Shown: positions 22,654 through 31,460 of the stretch, in pieces | How positions within the stretch are numbered: the first letter of the stretch is position 1 | Layout: each line of letters opens with the position of its first letter | Assembly: GCA_946558695.1 (NCBI GenBank) | Contig: CAMNTQ010000031.1 | Location: forward strand, 1-39,196 | Direction of reading: 5' to 3' | From: an uncultured Lachnospiraceae bacterium | Lineage (GTDB): Bacteria > Bacillota > Clostridia > Lachnospirales > Lachnospiraceae | Length of the DNA: 39,196 bases | Position numbers and translations under genes: made by a program | The notes under the pieces: generated by a model | What the model was told of the DNA's origin: nothing | What the model saw: only the letters and a program-made list of their open reading frames with translations | Databases searched by the model: none

Positions 22654-23586
22654 ATGGACTGGGTGTTAGCTACGGTAGGAATCATTTTTTTGATATGTAT
22701 TATTATAGGAATCTGTCAGGGGGCGGTTCGTATAGCGGTGTCTCTTGTGACAACACTTTTGACGCTGCTGATTGTGTTTTTTGCAACGCCCCATGTGGCG
22801 AAGGCGATTGCACAGTATACACCGGTGGATGAGATGATAGAGCAGAAGGTAAGCGCGGCGATCATGGATGCGGCAAAGACACATCTGTCGGAAGGTATCG
22901 GCGACTTGACCGGCAGCGGATTATCTGAAGAAGACATAGAAAATGCGCTCAGCGCGGCCGGCATAAGCGAAGAAGAGCTGGCGGCGCAGGGAATCAGTAT
23001 GGATGACATTATGAAAGGGAATATAGACGAGGAGCTGCTGTCACAGCTTGGAATCGCGGACAAGCTTCCTTCGGGGGATGAGGAAGACGGTGAAGGAGAC
23101 AGTGAGGACGGCAGCATATTAGATCATATGGAAATTCCGCGCGATATGCAGCAGGAGGCTATCAATGCGGCGGATCTTCCGGATATCTTCAAGGACCTGC
23201 TGGCAGTGAATAATAATAGTGAGATATATGAAGAGTTGGGCGTTAATACATTTGCGCAGTATGTAGGAAGCTTTTTGGCAAAAGTGATCATTAATATTAT
23301 ATCTTATCTTGGGACATTTCTGATTGTTACGATCATTCTTCGGGCGATCATATTTGCACTCGATATTGTAGCGGAGCTGCCGGTGTTTGGGCTTGTAAAC
23401 CGTTTGGCGGGAGGAGCGATCGGTTTTGCCGGTGCGGCGATCATTGTGTGGATATTGTTTGTAGTCGTCACGCTGCTATATACAACCGTTATTGGTAAAG
23501 ATATCTATCAGGCAATACAGAGCAACGGGATCCTGAAGTTTTTATATGACAATAACCCGATCATGAGCATGGCGGCGAAGATTTAA
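22654..23586 (+). CDS. CvpA-family membrane protein, 310 aa
   Basis: The protein has four or more membrane segments: VLATVGIIFLICIIIGICQG and IAVSLVTTLLTLLIVFFATP at the start; IINIISYLGTFLIVTIILRA and AIGFAGAAIIVWILFVVV near the end. This is the CvpA/colicin V production protein pattern. Between the halves lies an unusually long acidic, probably extracytoplasmic insert (about residues 50-190, with EEDIENALSAAGISEEELAA and a run of Glu/Asp/Gly), longer than in the about 160-aa E. coli CvpA. It is the last gene of the LysM-DUF5711-CvpA cluster and is followed by a terminator. CvpA relatives affect envelope homeostasis; the exact role is unknown. Confidence 0.82.
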   Translation: MDWVLATVGIIFLICIIIGICQGAVRIAVSLVTTLLTLLIVFFATPHVAKAIAQYTPVDEMIEQKVSAAIMDAAKTHLSEGIGDLTGSGLSEEDIENALSAAGISEEELAAQGISMDDIMKGNIDEELLSQLGIADKLPSGDEEDGEGDSEDGSILDHMEIPRDMQQEAINAADLPDIFKDLLAVNNNSEIYEELGVNTFAQYVGSFLAKVIINIISYLGTFLIVTIILRAIIFALDIVAELPVFGLVNRLAGGAIGFAGAAIIVWILFVVVTLLYTTVIGKDIYQAIQSNGILKFLYDNNPIMSMAAKI

Positions 23587-23608
23587 GGATAAATTATTTT
23601 AATAGAAA

Positions 23609-23646
23609 AGAGGAGGCTGCGTGCGTTTGTTCAGCCTCCTCTTCGA
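23609..23646. terminator. Bidirectional terminator between cvpA-like and carB
   Basis: GAGGAGGCT (23610-23618) pairs with AGCCTCCTC (23633-23641). T-rich tracts lie on both sides, so it can end both convergent genes. Confidence 0.85.
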
Positions 23647-26600
23647 TTATTTTTTATTCCGGATCTCGCTGTGCAGTGTCTGCAGTGATTTGACCTCTCC
23701 GTTTCCATGTTCCTTTACGTAGCGGATACCCTTTGCGGCTGCCCTTGCGGCGGCAATCGTCGTCATATATGGAATCTTAGCTTTAATCGCGGCTTTGCGC
23801 AGATAGCTGTCATCATGGACGCTATCCTTTCCGACAGGAGAGTTGACGATAAAATCGATCTGTCCGTTTGTGATCATATCAAGAATATTCGGACGCCCCT
23901 CGTAGAGTTTATTGACTCTTTCTGCTGCAATTCCGGCTTCGCGGATTAATTCATAAGTATTTCCCGTAGCTATGATCTTAAATCCGTCTTCTGCAATACT
24001 CTTTGCAATCTCCACTACCTCCGCTTTATCCTTACGGTTTACGGAGATCAGAGCAGTTCCGCCGAGGGGAAGCTTCGTCTGAGTTGCTTCCTGAGCCTTG
24101 TAGAAAGCCTCTCCGTAATATGGAGAGAGTCCCAGCACTTCTCCGGTGGAGCGCATTTCCGGTCCGAGAATCGGATCAACCTCTTGAAACATGTTGAACG
24201 GAAAGACAGCTTCCTTCACACCGTAATATGGGATTTCCTGTTCATGGAGGTTCGGAACCGGAGAAGGCTTGCCGGTGATTTCTGCTGTGATGATTTCCGT
24301 AGCCAAAGGAACCATGCGTATGTTGCATACTTTTGATACAAGAGGAACAGTACGGGAAGCTCTCGGATTGGCTTCCAGAACATATACCTTGCCATTTTCA
24401 ATTGCGTACTGCATGTTCATCAATCCCTTGACATGCATTTCCTCCGCGATTTTTCTGGTATATTCCTTGATGGTAGCCACATTTTCTTCGGAAATGTGCA
24501 CAGACGGTATAATGCAGGCGGAATCGCCGGAATGAACTCCGGCAAGCTCTATATGCTCCATCACAGCCGGGACGAAGGCATGAGTTCCGTCGCTGATGGC
24601 ATCCGCTTCGCATTCCAGTGCATGGTTCAAAAAACGGTCAATGAGGATTGGGCGGTCAGGAGTTACTCCGACTGCGGCTTTCATATAACTCTCCATACTT
24701 TCATCGTCATACACGACTTCCATACCCCGCCCGCCAAGGACATAAGAAGGACGGACCATAACCGGATAGCCGATAGCCTTTGCGATCTGAAGCGCTTCTT
24801 CCACGGTGGTAGCCATATCGGATTCTGGCATGGGGATGTCAAGCTTTTCCATCATCTCGCGGAACAGGTCGCGGTCTTCTGCTAAGTCGATGACTGCCGG
24901 AGAGGTGCCAAGAATCCGAACACCGTTCTTTTCAAGTTCGGACGCAAGATTCAGCGGCGTCTGCCCGCCGAACTGCGCGATAATGCCGAGCGGTTTTTCC
25001 TTATTATAAATGCTGAGCACGTCTTCCAGAGTCAGCGGCTCGAAGTAAAGCTTATCTGAGGTATCATAATCGGTGGAGACGGTCTCGGGGTTACAGTTTA
25101 CAATAATTGTCTCGAATCCAAGTTTTTTAAGCGCCAGAGCCGCATGTACGCAGCAGTAGTCAAATTCAATGCCCTGTCCGATACGGTTTGGGCCGCCGCC
25201 GAGAATCATGATCTTTGGCTTGCCAGTGTTTACCGGATTCTTATCTTTTGCATTGTAGGTAGAATAGTAGTAAGCGCTGTTTTCGGTTCCGCTTACATGT
25301 ACGCCTTCCCATGCTTCTTCAATGCCCAGTTCAAGGCGGCGGCAGCGGACAGTTTCCTCCGGAATATCAAGAAGCTGTCCCAGATACTTGTCTGAGAATC
25401 CATTTTTCTTGGCAGAGATAAGCTTGTCATCGGGCGGCAGCGAGTTTTTAAATGTGCAGAGAGCTTCTTCTTCCTCGACAAGTTCCTTCATCTGCTCTAT
25501 GAACCATGTTTTTACCTTTGTGATCTGGAAGATTTCTTCTACAGATGCGCCCTTGCGCAGCGCTTCATACATAATAAAATGACGGTCGCTTGACGGAGTA
25601 ATGAGAAGCTTAAGGAGATCTTCTTTGGATTTATTGTTATAATCTTTTGCGTATCCCAGACCGTACCTTCCGGTCTCAAGGCTTCGGATTGCTTTCTGGA
25701 AGGCTTCCTTATATGTTTTTCCGATGCTCATGACCTCGCCGACAGCACGCATCTGAGTGCCGAGCTTGTCTTCGACACCTTTGAATTTTTCAAATGCCCA
25801 GCGCGCGAATTTGATTACAACATAATCCCCGTCCGGAACATACTGATCAAGGGTTCCGTATTTGCCGCAGGGAATGTCCTTTAAGGTTAAGCCGGCGGCA
25901 AGCATGGAGGATACAAGGGCGATGGGGAATCCGGTGGCTTTGGAGGCCAGAGCGGAGGAGCGGGAGGTTCTTGGATTAATCTCAATGACAACGATACGGT
26001 CCGTGACAGGATCGTGTGCAAACTGCACGTTCGTCCCGCCGATAACCTGAACAGATTCAACGATGCGGTATGCCTGTTCCTGTAGTCTTTTTTGGCATTC
26101 TTCGGAAATAGTCAGCATCGGTGCAGAACAGAAAGAATCCCCGGTGTGTACGCCGAGAGGATCGATGTTTTCGATAAAGCAGACAGTGATCATATTATTT
26201 TCGGAATCGCGGACAACTTCAAGTTCTAATTCTTCCCAGCCGAGTATAGATTCTTCGACAAGCACCTGTCCTACAAGGCTTGCCTGGAGACCTCTTGCGC
26301 AGACGGTTTTAAGTTCTTCTTTGTTGTAGACAAGCCCGCCGCCGGCTCCGCCCATCGTATAGGCGGGGCGCAGAACTACCGGATAACCCAGCGTATCGGC
26401 AATGTTAAGAGCTTCATCAACCGTATAGGCAACTTCGCTTCTTGCCATCTCGATGCCGATGGCATCCATTGATTTCTTAAATTCGATACGGTCTTCCCCG
26501 CGTTCAATAGCGTCAACCTGAACACCGATGACTTGAACATGATATTTGTCAAGAATCCCTTTTTTTGCAAGCTCCGCGCAGAGATTCAAACCGGATTGGC

Positions 26601-26874
26601 CTCCAAGATTAGGAAGCAGTGCGTCAGGCCGTTCCTTTGCGATAATCTGTTCTAGGCGGTTTACATTTAACGGTTCAATATAAGTTACATCGGCAGTTTC
26701 TGGGTCGGTCATAATCGTAGCCGGGTTGGAATTGACCAATACAATCTCATACCCGAGCTTTCTGAGAGCTTTACAGGCCTGCGTTCCAGAATAGTCGAAT
26801 TCGCATGCCTGCCCAATGATGATGGGACCGGAGCCGATGATTAATACTTTGTTAATATCTGTTCTTTTTGGCAT
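23647..26874 (-). CDS. carB: Carbamoyl-phosphate synthase large subunit, 1075 aa
   Basis: It makes carbamoyl phosphate for pyrimidine and arginine synthesis from bicarbonate, ATP and ammonia delivered by CarA. It begins MPKRTDINKVLIIGSGPIII. The two duplicated ATP-grasp halves are visible: YPVVLRPAYTMGGAGGG in the first and YPVMVRPSYVLGGRGMEVVY in the second, each with EINPRTSRSSALASKATGFP / EANPRASRTVPLVSKV metal and ATP residues. The C-terminal MGS-like allosteric domain ends the protein. ATG 26874 has a perfect AAAGGAGGT site; the nine upstream codons from 26901 include the ribosome binding site and are rejected. The length is standard. carA is not adjacent, which is uncommon, since carAB are usually together. 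Confidence 0.97.
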   Translation of the reverse strand: MPKRTDINKVLIIGSGPIIIGQACEFDYSGTQACKALRKLGYEIVLVNSNPATIMTDPETADVTYIEPLNVNRLEQIIAKERPDALLPNLGGQSGLNLCAELAKKGILDKYHVQVIGVQVDAIERGEDRIEFKKSMDAIGIEMARSEVAYTVDEALNIADTLGYPVVLRPAYTMGGAGGGLVYNKEELKTVCARGLQASLVGQVLVEESILGWEELELEVVRDSENNMITVCFIENIDPLGVHTGDSFCSAPMLTISEECQKRLQEQAYRIVESVQVIGGTNVQFAHDPVTDRIVVIEINPRTSRSSALASKATGFPIALVSSMLAAGLTLKDIPCGKYGTLDQYVPDGDYVVIKFARWAFEKFKGVEDKLGTQMRAVGEVMSIGKTYKEAFQKAIRSLETGRYGLGYAKDYNNKSKEDLLKLLITPSSDRHFIMYEALRKGASVEEIFQITKVKTWFIEQMKELVEEEEALCTFKNSLPPDDKLISAKKNGFSDKYLGQLLDIPEETVRCRRLELGIEEAWEGVHVSGTENSAYYYSTYNAKDKNPVNTGKPKIMILGGGPNRIGQGIEFDYCCVHAALALKKLGFETIIVNCNPETVSTDYDTSDKLYFEPLTLEDVLSIYNKEKPLGIIAQFGGQTPLNLASELEKNGVRILGTSPAVIDLAEDRDLFREMMEKLDIPMPESDMATTVEEALQIAKAIGYPVMVRPSYVLGGRGMEVVYDDESMESYMKAAVGVTPDRPILIDRFLNHALECEADAISDGTHAFVPAVMEHIELAGVHSGDSACIIPSVHISEENVATIKEYTRKIAEEMHVKGLMNMQYAIENGKVYVLEANPRASRTVPLVSKVCNIRMVPLATEIITAEITGKPSPVPNLHEQEIPYYGVKEAVFPFNMFQEVDPILGPEMRSTGEVLGLSPYYGEAFYKAQEATQTKLPLGGTALISVNRKDKAEVVEIAKSIAEDGFKIIATGNTYELIREAGIAAERVNKLYEGRPNILDMITNGQIDFIVNSPVGKDSVHDDSYLRKAAIKAKIPYMTTIAAARAAAKGIRYVKEHGNGEVKSLQTLHSEIRNKK

Positions 26875-27082
26875 ATGTACCTCCTTTGATTTAAAATGCA
26901 TATCTTCGTTGTATACGAATATTGAAAATATGTATAATTATACAAAATGATTCTTTTACAATTATATAAGAAAATGAAAAAAAATCATAGTAAAAATATT
27001 CGAAATAATGGAGAAAAGGTAGTATAATTTGTCTGGTAAAATTGTATAAAAATGCTGAAAATGAGTTTGGAGGCACGGAAAG

Positions 27083-27367
27083 ATGACAATAACACAACTA
27101 AAATATATTATTACAGTAGCGGATGCCGGATCTATGAATTTGGCGGCGAGGAAGCTTTACATTTCACAGCCGAGTCTTTCGCAGGCGGTGAAAGAACTGG
27201 AAAAGGAGGTTGGAGTGGAGATATTCTGCAGGGCTGAAATCAGAGGAAAAAATGACGATTGGCTATTTGAAACGCAAGGGAACGACGCTCAGTCAGTTGG
27301 GGAAAAATATGTGGAGGAAATAAAAAAGTTCAGAGCAATGAGTACTATATCAATAAGCGGAGACTAG
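27083..27367 (+). pseudogene. Truncated LysR-family regulator
   Basis: Residues 1-50 are an intact LysR helix-turn-helix: MTITQLKYIITVADAGSMNL and ARKLYISQPSLSQAVKELEK, then VGVEIFCR. The expected NRG-x-x-LT-x-x-G linker and the whole effector domain are missing; after IFCR the sequence degenerates and stops at residue 94 (normal about 300). The piece sits between carB (divergent) and metY, where a LysR regulator of sulfur genes is often found, so an intact ancestor may have controlled metY. A short DNA-binding peptide could still be made. Confidence 0.7.
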
Positions 27368-27416
27368 GAGGATCGGCTATAGGATCAGACTATAACTAGT
27401 CGTTCCTTTTATGTAG

Positions 27417-27465
27417 TAGACAGGTGCAAAGATTTGTGATAATATAAACCTATCGAATGAATAGG
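27417..27465 (+). promoter_or_regulatory. metY promoter with dyad at the start of transcription
   Basis: TAGACA (27417-27422) and TAATAT (27440-27445) are 17 bp apart. The inverted repeat CCTAT-CGAATGA-ATAGG (27449-27465) overlaps the expected start site, a typical repressor position. Confidence 0.55.
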
Positions 27466-27497
27466 AATTAAGAAAATATAGAACAGGAGTGTATCTT

Positions 27498-28805
27498 ATG
27501 AGTAAGAAGACAAGAGAAGAGAGGAATTTTAAGTTTGAAACATTACAATTACATGTGGGGCAGGAGCAGGCGGACCCGGTTACAGACGCAAGGGCAGTAC
27601 CGATCTACCAGACTTCATCCTATGTATTTCATGACTGTGAGCACGCGGCGGCGCGTTTCGGATTATCTGACGCAGGCAATATCTACGGACGTTTGACGAA
27701 CCCGACGGAGGATGTATTTGAAAAGAGAATTGCGGCGTTAGAGGGCGGTGCTGCGGCTCTGGCAGTAGCATCGGGCGCGGCGGCAATTTCCTATACTTTT
27801 CAGAATCTTGCGCAGAACGGCGACCATATCGTGTCAGCAAAGAACATTTACGGGGGAACTTATAACTATCTTGCGCATACATTTCCTCAGTATGGCGTAA
27901 AGACTGCGTTTGTTGATATTTTTGATTATGGGGCGGTTGAGGAGGCAATTCAGGATAACACAAAAGCGCTCTTTATCGAGACGCTGGGAAATCCGAAATC
28001 CGATGTTGCAGATATCGAAAAGCTTGCAGACATTGCACATGCGCATAAGATCCCCCTTGTGGTTGACAATACATTTGCAACGCCGTACCTTGTGAGGCCG
28101 ATTGAATACGGTGCAGACATTGTCGTGCATTCTGCTACGAAATTCATCGGCGGACATGGAACGACGGTGGGCGGGGTTATCGTAGACGGAGGTAAGTTTG
28201 ACTGGGAAGCTTCCGGGAAATTTGCTGCGCTGACGGAGCCGAATTCAAGCTATCATGGCATCAGCTTTACCAAGGCCGCAGGAGCGGCGGCATTTGTCAC
28301 AAAGATTCGTGCAATCCTGCTTAGAGATACAGGGGCTACGTTGTCGCCGTTTCATGCATTTATCTTTCTCCAAGGGCTTGAAACGCTTTCCCTGCGTGTA
28401 GAGCGTCATGTGGAAAATGCAAAGAAAGTTGTAGAATATCTGAGCAATCATCCGCAGGTAGAAAAGGTGAACCATCCGGCAGTGACGGACGATGAGAGTC
28501 AGAAGAATTTGTATAAGAAATATTTCCCGAAGGGCGGCGGTTCGATCTTTACCTTTGAGATCAAAGGCGATGCACAGAAGGCGAAGGACTTTATCGACAA
28601 TTTGGAGCTGTTCTCATTGCTGGCAAATGTTGCAGATGTAAAATCGCTGGTTATCCATCCGGCGACAACGACTCACAGTCAATGTACAGAAGAAGAGCTT
28701 TTGGATCAGGGGATTAAGCCGAATACAATCCGCCTTTCTATTGGTACGGAGAATATTGACGATATTATTGAGGATCTTGACGAGGCATTTAAGGCAGTAG
28801 AATAG
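27498..28805 (+). CDS. metY: O-acetylhomoserine sulfhydrylase (aminocarboxypropyltransferase), 435 aa
   Basis: This PLP enzyme joins O-acetylhomoserine with sulfide to give homocysteine, and may also use O-acetylserine. The Cys/Met-metabolism PLP fold is seen in ARAVPIYQTSSYVFHDCEHA, YGRLTNPTEDVFEKRIAALE, VVDNTFATPYLVRPIEYGAD and the PLP lysine Lys215 in VHSATKFIGGHGT. The C-terminal part has SIFTFEIKGD and LVIHPATTTHSQ. The length of 430-440 aa separates it from MetB-type enzymes (about 380). ATG 27498 follows AGGAG; the GTG 27489 overlaps that site. The next gene is an L-cysteine desulfidase that could supply its sulfide. Confidence 0.94.
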   Translation: MSKKTREERNFKFETLQLHVGQEQADPVTDARAVPIYQTSSYVFHDCEHAAARFGLSDAGNIYGRLTNPTEDVFEKRIAALEGGAAALAVASGAAAISYTFQNLAQNGDHIVSAKNIYGGTYNYLAHTFPQYGVKTAFVDIFDYGAVEEAIQDNTKALFIETLGNPKSDVADIEKLADIAHAHKIPLVVDNTFATPYLVRPIEYGADIVVHSATKFIGGHGTTVGGVIVDGGKFDWEASGKFAALTEPNSSYHGISFTKAAGAAAFVTKIRAILLRDTGATLSPFHAFIFLQGLETLSLRVERHVENAKKVVEYLSNHPQVEKVNHPAVTDDESQKNLYKKYFPKGGGSIFTFEIKGDAQKAKDFIDNLELFSLLANVADVKSLVIHPATTTHSQCTEEELLDQGIKPNTIRLSIGTENIDDIIEDLDEAFKAVE

Positions 28806-28839
28806 CAGTATCATCAGGTTCATGGATATCATATAAATA

Positions 28840-28882
28840 CAGATGAGCGCAAGGAAAGTATGCCTGCGGTCATCTGTTTTTA
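28840..28882 (+). terminator. Rho-independent terminator after metY
   Basis: CAGATG-A-GCGCA (from 28840) pairs with TGCG-GT-CATCTG (ending 28876), followed by TTTTT. metY is therefore a separate unit from the next gene. Confidence 0.75.
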
Positions 28883-28922
28883 TTATCTGATTTTTTAAAG
28901 TTGCTAAAAAAGATGATTTATA

Positions 28923-28965
28923 TTGCAACATTCCCGCACATTTTCTATAATAAATAGAGGGAATG
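28923..28965 (+). promoter_or_regulatory. Promoter of the L-cysteine desulfidase gene, flanked by a dyad
   Basis: TTGCAA (28923-28928) and TATAAT (28946-28951) are 17 bp apart. CATTCCC (28929-28935) and GGGAATG (28959-28965) are inverted repeats bracketing the -10 box, a candidate operator. Confidence 0.6.
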
Positions 28966-29000
28966 CAATGTACTCTATCATGATAAAGGAGAGGTTCATA

Positions 29001-30278
29001 ATGGAAAGGACAAATGAAAAATACAAAGCGTATGTTCAGATTCTTAAAGAGGAGCTTGTGCCGGCCATGGGATGTACCGAGCCGATCGCGCTTGCCTATG
29101 CCGCGGCGAAGGCTAGGGAAGTATTAGGGGCTCTGCCCGACAGTGTAAAGATTGGGGCCAGCGGAAGTATTATCAAAAATGTTAAAAGCGTGATCGTGCC
29201 GAATACGAATCACCTGAAGGGAATACCGGCAGCCGCGGCCGCTGGAATCATTGCGGGCAAAGCCGAGAAAGAACTGGAGGTTATCGCCGAGGTTGCCGAA
29301 GAAGAGACGGTGCAGATGGCGGAATTCTTAAAGAATGTTCCGATCAGTGTGGAGCATGTTGACAACGGGGTGACATTTGACATTATTGTCGTGGTGGAAA
29401 AAGGCGGCTCTTATGCAAAGGTGAGGATTGCGAACTATCATACGAATATTGTGCTTGTGGAAAAGGACGGCGAGAAGCTTATTGACGTTCCGGTAGAGGG
29501 CGAGACAGAGGAAGGGCTGACGGACAGAACACTTCTTAACATGAAAGATATCTGGGATTTCATTAATACGGTGGATGTGGCGGATATTAAAGAGGTGATC
29601 GGGCGGCAGATCGAGTATAATACAGCCATTGCAGATGAAGGTCTTAAAGGGGATTACGGCGCGAATATCGGAAGTGTTTTATTAGATACTTACGGCGATG
29701 ACGTCCGTACAAGAGCAAAGGCAAGGGCGGCAGCAGGTTCTGATGCAAGAATGAATGGGTGTGAGCTTCCGGTTATCATCAATGCAGGCAGCGGCAATCA
29801 GGGAATGACTTGTTCTCTGCCGGTTTTGGAATATGCCAAAGAATTTCAGTGCGGAGAGGAAAAGATGTACCGTGCATTAGCGCTTTCTAACCTGACGGCG
29901 ATTCACCAGAAGACGGGGATCGGAAGACTTTCCGCGTACTGCGGCGCAGTCAGCGCAGGGGCAGCGGCAGGCGCCGGAATTGCGTATCTTTGCGGCGGGG
30001 GATATGAGGAGATCATACATACTGTGGTAAATGCTCTGGCTATCGTATCGGGAATGGTCTGCGACGGAGCGAAGGCTTCCTGCGCGGCGAAGATCGCAGC
30101 GTCTGTGGATGCAGGAATCTTAGGATATAATATGTTCCTTCGAGGGCAGCAGTTCTATGCGGGGGATGGTATCGTCACAAAAGGTGTGGAGGCGACGATC
30201 AGCAATATCGGTCGTCTCGGAAAAGACGGAATGAAGGAAACCAACGAAGAGATTATCAAGATGATGATCAATGATTAG
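29001..30278 (+). CDS. L-cysteine desulfidase (CdsB/CyuA/UPF0597-type), 425 aa
   Basis: The family degrades L-cysteine to sulfide, ammonia and pyruvate with a 4Fe-4S cluster. The start motif LKEELVPAMGCTEPIALAYA carries the first conserved cysteine. Others are in NAGSGNQGMTCSLPVLEYA, and near the end in GMVCDGAKASCAAKIAASVD, which match the cluster ligands. GASGSIIKNVKSVIVPN and HQKTGIGRLSAYCGAVSAGA are further family blocks. ATG 29001 follows GGAGAGG; the upstream 26 codons contain the promoter and are not coding. Adjacent metY could use the released sulfide. It has its own promoter and no terminator before the DUF362 gene 41 bp downstream. Confidence 0.9.
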   Translation: MERTNEKYKAYVQILKEELVPAMGCTEPIALAYAAAKAREVLGALPDSVKIGASGSIIKNVKSVIVPNTNHLKGIPAAAAAGIIAGKAEKELEVIAEVAEEETVQMAEFLKNVPISVEHVDNGVTFDIIVVVEKGGSYAKVRIANYHTNIVLVEKDGEKLIDVPVEGETEEGLTDRTLLNMKDIWDFINTVDVADIKEVIGRQIEYNTAIADEGLKGDYGANIGSVLLDTYGDDVRTRAKARAAAGSDARMNGCELPVIINAGSGNQGMTCSLPVLEYAKEFQCGEEKMYRALALSNLTAIHQKTGIGRLSAYCGAVSAGAAAGAGIAYLCGGGYEEIIHTVVNALAIVSGMVCDGAKASCAAKIAASVDAGILGYNMFLRGQQFYAGDGIVTKGVEATISNIGRLGKDGMKETNEEIIKMMIND

Positions 30279-30319
30279 CAGGAAAGAAATGATCAGATAA
30301 GAGAAATGGAGAACATAAC

Positions 30320-31450
30320 ATGGGAAAATCAAAAGTATATTACACGGATTTCAGAGCGAAGTTAGGAGAAGGGCTTCCGTCCAAGTTTAAGAGACTGATT
30401 AAGGCGGCAGGTATTGAAGAACTTAATATGGAAAATAAATTTGTAGCTATTAAGATGCATTTTGGGGAGCTTGGTAATATCAGTTTCCTGCGTCCGAATT
30501 ATGCGAAAGCAGTTGCAGATGTGGTAAAGGAGCTGGGCGGCAAGCCATTCCTTACAGACTGCAACACGCTCTATCCGGGGAGCCGTAAGAATGCGCTGGA
30601 GCATCTGTACTGTGCGTGGGAGAATGGATTTACACCTATGACGGTAGGGTGTCCGATTTTGATCGGAGACGGCCTTAAGGGAACCGATGATATTGAAGTG
30701 CCGGTTCGGGGCGGAGAATACATAGAGAAGGCCAAAATCGGCCGTGCGGTTATGGCTGCGGATGTATTCTTGAGTCTCTCTCATTTTAAGGGACATGAGA
30801 TGACGGGGTTTGGCGGCACGATTAAAAATATCGGTATGGGCTGCGGTTCCCGCGCCGGAAAAAAGGAACAGCACCGTAACGGAAAACCGACAATTGATCC
30901 GGAAGTCTGCCGGGGGTGCCGCCTGTGCATGAGAGAGTGTGCCAATAATGGACTCATGTTTGATGAGGAGAAAAAGAAAATGACTGTGAACAGAGAAAAT
31001 TGCGTGGGCTGCGGGCGCTGTATCGGAGCGTGTAATTTTGATGCTGTTTCATTTGAGGAGGATGCTGCTACAAAGGTATTGAACTGCCGTATGGCGGAGT
31101 ACACGAAAGCGGTAGTGGACGGCCGGCCTCAGTTTCATATGTCGCTGATTGTGGATGTGTCTCCGAACTGCGACTGCCACGCAGAGAATGATGCTCCGAT
31201 CCTGCCGAATATCGGGATGTTTGCGTCATTTGATCCGCTGGCGCTCGATCAGGCATGTGTGGATGCCTGTCTTAAGGCGGAGCCTTTGCCGAACAGCCAG
31301 CTTACAGATAATATGAAGCGGGCGGATTTCTGCGACCATCATGATCATTTTGAAAATACAACTGTGAATTCCGAATACAAAACCTGCCTTGCTCATGCAG
31401 AAAAGATCGGGCTTGGCAGCAGGGAGTATGAACTTATTGCAGTTAGGTAG
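30320..31450 (+). CDS. DUF362 protein with two 4Fe-4S ferredoxin motifs, 376 aa
   Basis: The DUF362 domain covers residues 1-185 (FVAIKMHFGELGNISFLRP, PFLTDCNTLYPGSRKNALEH, LSLSHFKGHEMTGFGGTIKN). Two ferredoxin motifs follow, C-x2-C-x2-C-x3-C in CRGCRLCMREC and CVGCGRCIGAC, at about 194-235. A C-terminal DUF362 part ends the protein (ASFDPLALDQACVDACLK). Such proteins are thought to be cytoplasmic electron-transfer or iron-sulfur proteins; no reaction is established that I can state. It likely shares a transcript with the desulfidase upstream, which also needs an Fe-S cluster. Confidence 0.88.
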   Translation: MGKSKVYYTDFRAKLGEGLPSKFKRLIKAAGIEELNMENKFVAIKMHFGELGNISFLRPNYAKAVADVVKELGGKPFLTDCNTLYPGSRKNALEHLYCAWENGFTPMTVGCPILIGDGLKGTDDIEVPVRGGEYIEKAKIGRAVMAADVFLSLSHFKGHEMTGFGGTIKNIGMGCGSRAGKKEQHRNGKPTIDPEVCRGCRLCMRECANNGLMFDEEKKKMTVNRENCVGCGRCIGACNFDAVSFEEDAATKVLNCRMAEYTKAVVDGRPQFHMSLIVDVSPNCDCHAENDAPILPNIGMFASFDPLALDQACVDACLKAEPLPNSQLTDNMKRADFCDHHDHFENTTVNSEYKTCLAHAEKIGLGSREYELIAVR

Positions 31451-31460
31451 GGTGTGTAAT

